From NCBI GenBank assembly GCA_030597505.1, contig JAUVRS010000031.1, positions 1-14,578 on the forward strand: a DNA stretch of 14,578 nt, written 5' to 3'. How positions within the stretch are numbered: position 1 is the first letter of the stretch; every line of letters starts with the position of its first letter. Positions 1 through 7,054 of this stretch are shown here, in pieces. The notes below the pieces were generated by a model that ran no database searches, was not told where the DNA came from, and saw only the letters and a list, made by a program, of their open reading frames with translations. Origin of the DNA: Desulfobacteraceae bacterium (GTDB lineage Bacteria; Desulfobacterota; DSM-4660; Desulfatiglandales; Desulfatiglandaceae). Position numbers and translations under genes: made by a program.

Positions 1-1183
1 CGTCTGCCACCACAATATCTCCTTTCTGGTCCATAAACCGGTCTATCTCCCTGGCAAGCCGCAAGGGATGGATGGGCACCTCATTGCTTTTCCATTGTTC
101 TTTTACGGAATCCTTTCCCTGGTGATCGGCGGTCTCCATGTCAATAATCCAGGGAGCAAATCTTTTTTGGAGCCTTGCGCTCATTCCCTGTGTCCGTATG
201 AGCCGATTGCACTCTTTGAGCAAAGCCCCCACATCACTTACCACGGGAAGATTAATGTTGCGGTTTCTGCCGATTTCTTCTGGCTCAATATCCACCTGAA
301 TCATCTTGGCGTTGGGGTTGAAGATTTCACCAAACAAATAGTAAAGGCCTATCCTGGTGCCAAGCAGGATTACAAGATCGGTTTCCAGATAGGCGGCAAA
401 AGCCCCGCCCGGTCTTATGGCAAGTGCCCCTTCAAAGCACAACCGATGCGTATCCGGGATGGTGCCACGACCCGAAAGGGAGGTAAAAACCGGCAGCCCG
501 CTTCCCTCGATAAACTCAACCAGATCATTTTCAGCCCCGGACTGCCACACACCTGTTCCGGCAATCACCACAGGTTTTTTGGCCGCCTGTATCATCTCCA
601 TGACCTGGCGCGCCTTTTCAAGATCCACCGGTGAGGCGTCCACATGGGTCTGGCCTTTCTTAACGGCGGACAGGTCTGCTTCTGTGTTGAGAACATCCAC
701 CGGCAATTCCAGATAAACAGGGCCCGGCCTGCCTGCTACGGCCGTTCGAAAGGCAATATCCATATATTCCGGCACCCTCTCCGCCTTATGACAGATCAGG
801 GCCTTTTTCACCATGGGGGCAATGACCGGCGCCTGGTGCATATCCTGTAGGTCCAGCTTTTCCTTGTTGTCGAGGCCCACACACCCTGAAATCAGTACCA
901 AAGGCGTGTTTGAAAAAAATGCACTGGCAATCCCCGTAAGCGCATTGGTAAAGCCGGGCCCGGCCGTTACCATGGCAACCCCTGGTTTTCGGGTCATCTT
1001 ACCCCATGCCTCTGCCATAAAGACCGCGGCCTGTTCATGACGGGTGTCAAATAGGTTTACGGAGCTGTTTTCAAGATACTGGTAAATGGGGGTAATATGT
1101 CCCCCGCTAAGGGTAAAAATATGTTTCACATCCCTCTTAATGAGCGATTCTGCTGCTAACTGTCCGCCAGAAACGGTTTCCAT
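1..1183 (-). CDS. Thiamine-diphosphate-dependent enzyme, ILVBL/acetolactate synthase-like (3' end missing)
   Basis: Reading the minus strand from the ATG at 1183 gives 394 open residues with no stop, running off the left edge; the family is usually about 550 residues. GGGGG lies 7 bases upstream of the ATG, which supports this start. Residues 27-31 read GGHIT, residues 46-50 DTRHE (E50 is the expected catalytic glutamate that activates the cofactor), and VTAGPGFTN follows near residue 70. The middle has the QDMHQ and GRPGPVYLELPVDVL segments typical of COG0028 proteins. The last visible residues, GDIVVADG, are the start of the C-terminal diphosphate/Mg-binding domain. The GGHI plus DTRHE pattern recalls human ILVBL (2-hydroxyacyl-CoA lyase 2) more than biosynthetic IlvB, and no small regulatory subunit gene is seen. 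It lies 106 bp downstream of an SDR gene on the same strand, so co-transcription is likely. The substrate is unknown; acetolactate synthase remains an alternative. Confidence 0.88.
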   Translation of the reverse strand, partial: METVSGGQLAAESLIKRDVKHIFTLSGGHITPIYQYLENSSVNLFDTRHEQAAVFMAEAWGKMTRKPGVAMVTAGPGFTNALTGIASAFFSNTPLVLISGCVGLDNKEKLDLQDMHQAPVIAPMVKKALICHKAERVPEYMDIAFRTAVAGRPGPVYLELPVDVLNTEADLSAVKKGQTHVDASPVDLEKARQVMEMIQAAKKPVVIAGTGVWQSGAENDLVEFIEGSGLPVFTSLSGRGTIPDTHRLCFEGALAIRPGGAFAAYLETDLVILLGTRIGLYYLFGEIFNPNAKMIQVDIEPEEIGRNRNINLPVVSDVGALLKECNRLIRTQGMSARLQKRFAPWIIDMETADHQGKDSVKEQWKSNEVPIHPLRLAREIDRFMDQKGDIVVAD

Positions 1184-1289
1184 CAGTGATGCCCCCTGTT
1201 TGATTGACGATTAAAAAATGTTGATTGGTCTGTGGTTGATCCTTTGATTCAGATCCTTGAGTTTCTACGACCCAAGGCCCAGTCGAACC

Positions 1290-2126
1290 CTACAACTCCA
1301 TCAATTGCCCGCCGGTAACATTGATGGCCTGACCGGTACAGTAAGAAGAGGCATCCGATGCCAGAAATGCCACAAGATTACCCACCTCTTTTGGCGCGCC
1401 GATTCGGCCAAGCGGAATGGTCTTGCACATTTCCTCCTCTCTGGCCTCAACCGTGGTGTCAAAAAACCGGGCCTCCAGGCCAAAACGCCATTTTTCAAGA
1501 TCGGTCATAATCTGCCCCGGGCAGATTGCATTGACTCGTATGCCTTCCCCAGCCAGTTCCTTTGCCATCACCTTTGTAAGCATAATTACCCCGGCCTTTG
1601 CCACGGCATAGGCACCATTAAAGAGAGGCGGCACTTTGCCGGCCCTGGAGGCCGTGTTGATTATGCTTCCGCGTCTCCCCATCATCAGTGGCAGTATGGC
1701 CCTGGAGACCCTGAAGACACTGTGGAGGTTGACATCAATGGTCTTCATCCAGGCTGATTCATCATATGCCTGTACCGTATTTGGCACGCCAAAAGTGGCT
1801 CCGGCGTTGTTACAGAGCACATCAATATGATCGAAACGCTCCTTTATCTTTTCCACCATCCCTTTGATGGCCTCGCCGTCAGTCACATCCACGCTTATTG
1901 CCAGGGCCGTTACAGAGAAATCTCGCATGATTTCTTTAACAATGTCAGTCATTTCACCTTCGGTTCCCGTCTTAACCGGATTCTCCGGACTGCCCTCTTG
2001 GCCCAGATCGGCAACAACCACATGGGCCCCACAGGTTGCTAGACTTCTGGCAATGGCATACCCGATACCGGTTCGTTTTCCACAACCGGTAATCAGGGCC
2101 GTTTTCCCTTTAAGATCTGCGTACAT
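1290..2126 (-). CDS. Short-chain dehydrogenase/reductase (FabG-like SDR), probably NAD-dependent
   Basis: A 278-residue classical SDR. I start it at the ATG at 2126 because GGGGGA lies 7 bases upstream and the Rossmann fold begins immediately (DLKGKTALITG). Starting at 2207 would add 27 residues with no family match. Visible motifs: TGCGKRTGIG at 13-22, two residues longer than the usual TGxxxGxG; D40 at the end of the second strand, which favours NAD over NADP; NNAG at 106-109; N133; S160; and Y173-x3-K177. The last four make the expected Asn-Ser-Tyr-Lys catalytic set. The C terminus (FLASDASSYCTGQAINVTGG) is typical of the FabG/COG1028 group. The protein should be a cytoplasmic oxidoreductase acting on a ketone or alcohol. 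It precedes the thiamine-diphosphate enzyme on the same strand, suggesting a shared pathway. The true substrate cannot be told from the sequence. Confidence 0.9.
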   Translation of the reverse strand: MYADLKGKTALITGCGKRTGIGYAIARSLATCGAHVVVADLGQEGSPENPVKTGTEGEMTDIVKEIMRDFSVTALAISVDVTDGEAIKGMVEKIKERFDHIDVLCNNAGATFGVPNTVQAYDESAWMKTIDVNLHSVFRVSRAILPLMMGRRGSIINTASRAGKVPPLFNGAYAVAKAGVIMLTKVMAKELAGEGIRVNAICPGQIMTDLEKWRFGLEARFFDTTVEAREEEMCKTIPLGRIGAPKEVGNLVAFLASDASSYCTGQAINVTGGQLMEL

Positions 2127-2149
2127 CCACCTTTCCCCCGTTTGGAATA

Positions 2150-2215
2150 AACATGTAACGTGTTGGTTTGTCATCCAAAAAAAAGCACCGGTATCTTCCA
2201 ACATCATCCGGTATC
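2150..2215 (-). promoter_or_regulatory. Candidate operator sites upstream of the SDR gene
   Basis: Two structures lie in the SDR upstream region. An imperfect 15-bp palindrome, AACATGT-A-ACGTGTT (2150-2164), has 6 of 7 arm positions matching and ends 24 bases from the start codon. CCGGTATC occurs twice in direct orientation (2188-2195 and 2208-2215), 20 bp or about two helical turns apart. Such spacing suits a regulator binding one DNA face. A weak promoter farther up (minus strand TTGATC, 17 bp, TATCGA) can be drawn but is not convincing. This is inference from position only. Confidence 0.25.
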
Positions 2216-2270
2216 AGATCGATACTCTATTTATTGAAGTAGATCAAGAAGAGGTGATACATTTTCTTGA

Positions 2271-2675
2271 AACACTGACAAAAAACCGGATGAAGTCGAT
2301 CCGGCGGCAGATCTTATCGACAAGAACCTAACAATAACTCAAAGAGAACACTCTAAAAAGATGGAAGGAAGTTTCCTTAGATTGCTTGGCGAGGTTCAAG
2401 TGAGGCGTGGTGAATCTGAAGCTGCACTAAATAATATTGGTCAGGCAATCCATATCCTTGTGGAGGTGGGGAATCCTCGACAGATCTGGGAAGCTTATGC
2501 ATCCCTGGGATCGGCCTTTAACAAAACGGGGCGATTAAGCGATGCACGTGATCAGTGGAGTTTGGCGACAGAAGTAATCAAGAGAACGGCAAATGATCTG
2601 TCTAATCGCGAGTTAAAAGAAGGTTTTTTCAATGCTGATCCGGTTCGAGAGATTCTTTCAAAATCTGAAAATTGA
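2271..2675 (+). pseudogene. C-terminal remnant of a large TPR-repeat protein
   Basis: The frame opens after a TGA at 2268 and runs to the TGA at 2673-2675; the first ATG is at 2361. The residues form helix pairs like tetratricopeptide repeats: LRLLGEVQVRRGESEAALNN, then IWEAYASLGSAFNKTGRLSD. The ending, with ANDLSNRELKEGFF followed by VREIL, resembles the C terminus of large TPR regulators, such as those fused to AAA ATPase or adenylate/guanylate cyclase domains. Those proteins have many more repeats and an N-terminal effector domain, and nothing of that kind is found upstream, where the sequence is the SDR promoter region. No good ribosome-binding site precedes 2361. I therefore read it as a decayed 3' fragment. 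A short functional TPR protein of 104 residues is the less likely alternative. Confidence 0.6.
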
Positions 2676-2950
2676 ACATTTGAAATGACTCTATACAGTC
2701 AAAAAATGGCTTTCAAAAACCAGCATTCTGACGCCAACCCAGTCGCACATGTCCTACAACTATTCTCAAATTATGATCTCTTAGATATTAGATATCTAAG
2801 AGATACGGCCGCCGAGAAAATTCTTTACCTTACCTCACGCAATCTGGCAAGCAGCAGATTTAAGGTCTGTGATTTCACCTATTTTGTTGGAATTTCTGCA
2901 GGCGTTTCCATTGACATCCCACACCCCTTTACATACAGTACATAATTCTT
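2676..2950. other. Non-coding stretch between TPR remnant and MITE
   Basis: No open frame here has a plausible start, ribosome-binding site and recognisable protein. An 86-codon plus-strand frame (2685-2945) has mixed composition and no family resemblance, so I do not call it. The one clear structure is the inverted repeat at 2776-2804. Confidence 0.5.
2776..2804. repeat. Perfect 13-bp inverted repeat with 3-base spacer
   Basis: ATCTCTTAGATAT (2776-2788), then TAG, then the exact reverse complement ATATCTAAGAGAT (2792-2804). A GCCGCC tract follows and there is no T-run, so it is a poor intrinsic terminator on the plus strand. It could be an operator, the target or end of a lost mobile element, or a transcript-stabilising hairpin. 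It is long enough that chance is unlikely in a region of this size. Confidence 0.85.
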
Positions 2951-2958
2951 GGTAAATG
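2951..2958. repeat. Left target-site duplication of the MITE
   Basis: GGTAAATG directly abuts the left terminal inverted repeat. The identical 8 bases abut the right end at 3204-3211. The bases outside both copies differ, so the duplication is exactly 8 bp. Confidence 0.8.
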
Positions 2959-3203
2959 GTAACTATTCAGGTTCGGGGGTTCAGGGTTCAACGTTCAAGG
3001 TTAAGGACAAGGACGGCATTGAAGGCCCGAAGTCCTCGTTAAAAATGCTCATTTCCCCAAATAATTGCCAATTTGGGTCCAAAGTTTGGATTAGGCCTTA
3101 CAAAGCTGAAACTTTACTCGTAAATACGCTTCTAAAATGCAGTCCGGGGACGAGAATGTAACCCTAACCCCTGAACCGTGAACCCGACAACCTGAGTAGT
3201 TAC
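2959..3203. mobile_element. MITE-like non-autonomous element, 245 bp, IS66-like ends
   Basis: The left end (2959-3003) and the reverse complement of the right end (3203 down to 3159) match at about 35 of 45 positions by eye, with 14 of the first 15 identical (GTAACTAYTCAGGTT). An exact 8-bp duplication, GGTAAATG, flanks the element on both sides, which marks a transposition event. The interior of about 155 bp contains no transposase; a 70-codon frame crossing it (2949-3161) has no recognisable protein. IS66-family elements are known for ends beginning GTAA and for 8-bp duplications, so an IS66-type transposase acting in trans is the likely mover; that is inference. The element ends 94 bp before the binding-protein gene and could affect its expression. 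Confidence 0.8.
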
Positions 3204-3211
3204 GGTAAATG
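3204..3211. repeat. Right target-site duplication of the MITE
   Basis: GGTAAATG, identical to 2951-2958, abuts the right terminal inverted repeat. It shows that the insertion is still intact and probably not ancient. Confidence 0.8.
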
Positions 3212-3297
3212 TTTTTAGGGTGGCCATTTGCAAAGAAGCAAAAAACAGGAAAGATTTCGAATATCAACTGTAATTTTAAGATAAATAGGAGGGTTCA

Positions 3298-4359
3298 ATG
3301 AAGAAAATTGTGATGTTGTTTGCCATTGCGGCAGTAATAGGTTTTTCAACCTTTTCGTGGGCCGGGAAAGATCTAAAGGTCGGTTTTGTCTATGTCTCCC
3401 CCATTGGAGATGCCGGGTGGTCATACGCTCACAACCAGGGCAGACTTGCAGTCGAGGGGATGGACGGGGTGACAACTTCGTTTGCCGAATCGGTTTCGGA
3501 AGGTCCTGACTCGGAACGAGTGATCATGAACATGGCCAGAAGAGGCTATGACATTATTTTCGCCACAAGCTTTGGTTATATGGACCCCATGCTCAAGGTA
3601 GCCGGTAAATTCCCCAAAACCGTTTTTATGCACTGCTCGGGTTACAAGCAAGCAAAAAACATGGGAAATTATTTTGGAAGAATGTACCAGGCCCGCTATC
3701 TTTCCGGTATGGTGGCAGGGGCCATGTCAAAAACAAACAAGATCGGTTATGTGGCAGCATTCCCCATCCCGGAGGTGATCCGCGGCATAAACGCCTTCAC
3801 CCTTGGGGCTCAGGCCGTAAACCCCAAGGTTGAGGTTCGCGTGGTCTGGACAAAAACGTGGTATGACCCCGCCACCGAAAAGGAGGCTGCGAAGAGCCTC
3901 CTCGACGTTGGGGCAGATGTTATTGCGCAACATCAGGACTCTCCCGGCCCACAGGAAGCCGCACAGGAGAGAGGGGTCTACTCGGTGGGGTACAACTCCG
4001 ACATGTCCGGATTTGCGCCCAAGGCCCATCTGACCGCCCCTATCTGGAACTGGGGCCCTTACTACGTGGATGTCGTGAAACAGGTCCGTCAAGGCACCTG
4101 GAAAAGCGAAGCGGCCTGGCCCGGACTCGCGGATGGAATCGTCAACCTCGCCCCCTTCGGGCCGATGGTCCCGAAGAAACTCCAGGAAAGGGTGCTTGCC
4201 AAAAAGGCTGAAATTGCCCAAGGCAAAGCCAAGGTCTTTGAGGGGCCGATAAAAGATCAACAGGGTAAGGAAAGGATAGCCGCCGGTAACGTTGCAACGG
4301 ACAAAGAACTGCTCGGAATGACATGGTTTGTCGATGGTGTGATCGGCACCACTCAATGA
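3298..4359 (+). CDS. BMP-family ABC transporter substrate-binding protein
   Basis: The 353-residue periplasmic binding protein of a BMP/PnrA-type importer, a family known mainly for purine nucleosides. AGGAGGG lies 4 bases before the ATG, making this the best ribosome-binding site in the operon. Residues 1-22 form a Sec signal peptide (KK, a hydrophobic core, then FSWA with cleavage likely after A22). No lipobox cysteine is seen, so the protein is probably soluble in the periplasm of a Gram-negative cell. The mature part starts DLKVGFVYVSPIGDAGWSYA, the usual first strand and ligand loop of the BMP fold. SERVIMNMARRGYDIIFATS and GYVAAFPIPEVIRGINAF follow, as in the Med/BMP group. The C-terminal ligand region (GYNSDMS, then APIWNWGPYY) differs from the PnrA nucleoside pocket as I recall it, so the ligand may be a free base or another compound. 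It heads the permease, Gpt and ATPase genes. Confidence 0.93.
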   Translation: MKKIVMLFAIAAVIGFSTFSWAGKDLKVGFVYVSPIGDAGWSYAHNQGRLAVEGMDGVTTSFAESVSEGPDSERVIMNMARRGYDIIFATSFGYMDPMLKVAGKFPKTVFMHCSGYKQAKNMGNYFGRMYQARYLSGMVAGAMSKTNKIGYVAAFPIPEVIRGINAFTLGAQAVNPKVEVRVVWTKTWYDPATEKEAAKSLLDVGADVIAQHQDSPGPQEAAQERGVYSVGYNSDMSGFAPKAHLTAPIWNWGPYYVDVVKQVRQGTWKSEAAWPGLADGIVNLAPFGPMVPKKLQERVLAKKAEIAQGKAKVFEGPIKDQQGKERIAAGNVATDKELLGMTWFVDGVIGTTQ

Positions 4360-4398
4360 GCTGCGGGTAAACAATGACTCAAAAAGCGCCTGGGCGCA

Positions 4399-4412
4399 AC
4401 CGCTCGTGCGGT
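4399..4412 (+). promoter_or_regulatory. Short hairpin between binding-protein and permease genes
   Basis: ACCGC-TCGT-GCGGT lies in the 87-bp gap after the binding-protein gene. It sits between two copies of CCTGGGCG (4389-4396 and 4419-4426). There is no T-run, so it is not a complete terminator. Hairpins in this position often protect the binding-protein message and give it higher expression than the membrane parts; whether that happens here is inferred. Confidence 0.35.
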
Positions 4413-4446
4413 ACTGGGCCTGGGCGACGAAAAGAAAATCCAACGG

Positions 4447-5511
4447 ATGTACCGGTTTAAAATCACCAAAAGACAGGAGACCTCCATCTGGCACTCCTGT
4501 CTTATTTTTTTTGGAGCCCTTGCCATCTCGCTTTCTTTTGGTTCCATTATACTGGCACTTCAGGGAAAGCCACCAATAGGCGGCCTAACCTATCTGTTTA
4601 AAGGAGCCTTTGGTGATCTCTGGGCCTTGGAAGACTGCCTCATAAAAGGGCTGCCTATTTTTTTGTGCTCCATCGGTGTGGCAATTGCCTTCCGCCTGCA
4701 GGTCTGGAACATAGGTGCAGAGGGTCAGTTCGCCATGGGATCCATAGGCGCAACCTGGCTGGCCCTCGTCTTTCCTGACCAGCCCCAATATTTACTGCTT
4801 CCCGGCATGATGGGGGCGTCGATGCTCGCGGGCGCCCTGTGGGGGCTTATACCTGCCCTACTCAAAATAAGGATGCGGACAAATGAGATCATCGTCACCC
4901 TGATGATGAACTACCTGGCCATCTATATCCTCGACTATCTTGTTTACGGCCCTTGGAAAGACCCAACGAGTTTCGGTTTTCCCATGACAGCCCAGTTTTC
5001 ACCGGGGGCCATCTTGCCGATGATCGGAAACACAAGGTTGAGCCTTGGCCTCTGGCTCTGCATTTTTTTCGGGATCGCATATTGGGTCTTTTTTCGGTTC
5101 ACCAGACTTGGCTTTGAGCTGAAGGCAAGTGGTGAGAATATGAAGGCTGCGAAATACGCGCGGATACCGTACAACACGCTGGTTATCCTTGTTATGGTCA
5201 TGGGTGGCGCCCTTGCCGGAACGGCGGGTTTTGTGGAATCTTCGGCGAATCTCAACCGGCTTCAGCCAAGTATAATGGCAGGATATGGATACACCGCCAT
5301 CGTCGTCGCCTGGATCGCGAGGCTAAACCCGCTTTTTATTGCCCTCGCCTCATTTCTGCTGGCAGGCCTGAGGGTGGGGGTGGAACATCTTCAGCTTGAC
5401 CTGCAGGTGCCGGCGGCATTCGGGGACATCATGGAGGGGCTTATTTTGTTGACAGTGCTGGCAAGCGCCTTTTTCGAAAAATACCGCATCGGTCTGAGGA
5501 AACCGGCATGA
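4447..5511 (+). CDS. ABC transporter permease, BPD_transp_2 family (first subunit)
   Basis: A 354-residue inner-membrane permease of the BMP/nucleoside importer type (YufP/NupP-like). A short basic cytoplasmic start (MYRFKITKRQ) leads into the first hydrophobic helix at about residues 17-38. Several more helices follow, for example near 68-84, 113-140, 150-170, 210-220, 245-265 and 285-310. NIGAEGQ at 88-94 is the signature of this permease subfamily, and the segment FELKASGENMKAAKYARI at about 225 is the cytoplasmic loop expected to contact the ATPase. The ribosome-binding site is weak (A-rich, no clear GGAGG), so translation may depend on coupling or the hairpin upstream. The gene ends in ATGA, overlapping the next permease by 4 bases. 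It should form the membrane channel with the product of 5508-6428. Confidence 0.92.
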   Translation: MYRFKITKRQETSIWHSCLIFFGALAISLSFGSIILALQGKPPIGGLTYLFKGAFGDLWALEDCLIKGLPIFLCSIGVAIAFRLQVWNIGAEGQFAMGSIGATWLALVFPDQPQYLLLPGMMGASMLAGALWGLIPALLKIRMRTNEIIVTLMMNYLAIYILDYLVYGPWKDPTSFGFPMTAQFSPGAILPMIGNTRLSLGLWLCIFFGIAYWVFFRFTRLGFELKASGENMKAAKYARIPYNTLVILVMVMGGALAGTAGFVESSANLNRLQPSIMAGYGYTAIVVAWIARLNPLFIALASFLLAGLRVGVEHLQLDLQVPAAFGDIMEGLILLTVLASAFFEKYRIGLRKPA

Positions 5512-6428
5512 CAGTGGGGATATTTATAACGCTTCTTGCTGCTGCGGTCCAATCCGGGACACCGATTCTCTACGCCACCCTCGGGGAGATTCTCACGGAA
5601 AAAGTGGGGGTCCTGAACCTCGGCGTCGAAGGGATGATGATGGTAGGGGCGTTGACAGGATTTCTCGTCTCCAAATTCACCGGAAACCCTGTTCTCGGAT
5701 TTATTGCCGGAGGGTTTTCCGGTGCCATGCTCGCCTGGATACACGGTTTGGTATGTATGGGATTGCAGGGAAACCAGATCGTGAGCGGTCTGGCCCTGAC
5801 AATTCTGGGAACCGGTCTCGCCAATTACATCGGGACGCCTTTTGCCGGGCAGACCGCGCCCGGATTCAATCCTTTATCAATACCGTTGCTGAAGGGGATA
5901 CCTTTTTTCGGACCAGTACTGTTTCAACATGACCTTCTTGTCTATATCTCTTTTCTTATCCCACCATTGATGTGGCTTTTTTTTAGATACACGCGTCCAG
6001 GGCTCGAGTTAAGATCCGTAGGTGAATACCCAGAGGCAGCTTTTTCAGCCGGAATCAGGGCACTACGGTTCAGGTGGGCCGGCGTTCTTATGGGTGGTTT
6101 TTTGGCGGGTCTCGGCGGCGCCTACCTGTCTCTGGCGTATACGCACCTCTGGAGTAGCGGATTGTCTGCCGGGCGTGGCTGGATCGCGGTCGCTCTGGTG
6201 ATATTCGCGTTTTGGAAGCCGGAAAGGGCCTTTCTGGGCGCCTACTTTTTTGGGGGTGTTATGGCGTTTCAACTGCGGTTGCAGGCGATAGGCACAAACA
6301 TTCCGTCATCGCTGCTGCTGATGCTGCCCTATGCCCTAACCGTTGCCGTCCTTGTGTTTGCATCCGCCAGGGCACGGGGATCCGACGTCCCCGCAGCCCT
6401 CGGTGTAAATATGGAACCTAGAGACTGA
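5508..6428 (+). CDS. ABC transporter permease, BPD_transp_2 family (second subunit)
   Basis: The 306-residue second permease of the importer. Its ATG is inside the stop of the preceding gene (ATGA overlap), indicating translational coupling and equal dosage. NLGVEG at 37-42 is the counterpart of NIGAEGQ in the first permease and is typical of the YufQ/NupQ-like partner. The protein is strongly hydrophobic, with about eight to nine helices, and contains the cytoplasmic coupling loop LELRSVGEYPEAAFSAGI near 168. The C terminus is short and polar (GVNMEPRD). The pair of a longer and a shorter permease is the usual arrangement in BMP-type systems. A 128-bp gap with no clear promoter or terminator separates it from gpt. 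Confidence 0.92.
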   Translation: MTVGIFITLLAAAVQSGTPILYATLGEILTEKVGVLNLGVEGMMMVGALTGFLVSKFTGNPVLGFIAGGFSGAMLAWIHGLVCMGLQGNQIVSGLALTILGTGLANYIGTPFAGQTAPGFNPLSIPLLKGIPFFGPVLFQHDLLVYISFLIPPLMWLFFRYTRPGLELRSVGEYPEAAFSAGIRALRFRWAGVLMGGFLAGLGGAYLSLAYTHLWSSGLSAGRGWIAVALVIFAFWKPERAFLGAYFFGGVMAFQLRLQAIGTNIPSSLLLMLPYALTVAVLVFASARARGSDVPAALGVNMEPRD

Positions 6429-6556
6429 CCCGTAAGGGCAAGCCCTAAGACGGATTCGCCTCGCCCGGGGTGTTTGAGACAATACCTCATGGAATATGAC
6501 CGGTAAAAGAAATATATCGGAAATATTTACAAACAGAAAGAAACGGAGAGATTCTT

Positions 6557-7054
6557 ATGACAAAAGACGCTAACCGATACAAACGGACCTACCCGATTTC
6601 GTGGGATCAGCTTCACAGGGACTCCAGGGCCCTGGCGTGGCGTCTGCTTGAGTTTGATTTTTTCAAGGGGATTATCGCCGTCACACGAGGCGGAATGGTC
6701 CCTGCTTCGGTGGTGGCACGGGAACTCGATATCAGGCTGGTAGAGACCGTGTGCGTCGCCAGCTATGCCTGGCAGGATCAACAGGGAGAGATGCAGATCC
6801 TTAAATCGTTAGATGACACCGGGGAGGGCTGGCTTATCATCGATGACCTGGTGGATACCGGCATGACCGCAAAGATCGTTCGGGAAATGCTTCCTGAGGC
6901 ACATTTCGCAGCGGTCTACGCAAAGCCCGCGGGGCGACCCCTTGTGGACACCTTTATAACCGAGGTGAGCCAGGACACCTGGATACTGTTTCCTTGGGAC
7001 ACGGAAACCCAGTTTATTGACCCTATTATCCATCAGAAACGGGAAATTCCATGA
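6557..7054 (+). CDS. gpt: Xanthine-guanine phosphoribosyltransferase (Gpt-like)
   Basis: A 165-residue type I phosphoribosyltransferase expected to convert guanine, xanthine or hypoxanthine plus PRPP into GMP, XMP or IMP. It closely follows E. coli Gpt (152 residues): KGIIAVTRGGMVP at 37-49 carries the diphosphate loop, IIDDLVDTGMTA at 94-105 is the PRPP-binding motif with the paired acidic residues, KPAGRPLVD at 123-131 holds the base-contacting lysine region, and QDTWILFPWD at 139-148 matches the Gpt purine-stacking segment (QDTWIEQPWD in E. coli). GGAGAG lies 6 bases before the ATG. The gene sits between the permease genes and the ATPase gene and overlaps the ATPase by 4 bases (ATGA), so it belongs to the transport operon. 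That placement supports purine base uptake followed by trapping as the nucleotide at the membrane or in the cytoplasm. The short extension at both ends is not unusual. Confidence 0.93.
   Translation: MTKDANRYKRTYPISWDQLHRDSRALAWRLLEFDFFKGIIAVTRGGMVPASVVARELDIRLVETVCVASYAWQDQQGEMQILKSLDDTGEGWLIIDDLVDTGMTAKIVREMLPEAHFAAVYAKPAGRPLVDTFITEVSQDTWILFPWDTETQFIDPIIHQKREIP

Noticed and set aside
1290..2207. The longer SDR start at 2207
   Set aside because: The added 27 residues do not resemble SDR N termini, and the 2126 ATG has GGGGGA at proper spacing.
2949..3161. A 70-codon plus-strand frame as a gene
   Set aside because: It crosses the left end of the MITE, so it is interrupted non-coding sequence; it has no recognisable motif.
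3212..3297. A purine riboswitch before the binding-protein gene
   Set aside because: The 86-bp leader is too short and shows no paired three-way junction; no purine-aptamer core motifs were found.
3727..4494. A 255-codon minus-strand open frame
   Set aside because: It is a shadow of the binding-protein gene, with no ribosome-binding site and no family resemblance.
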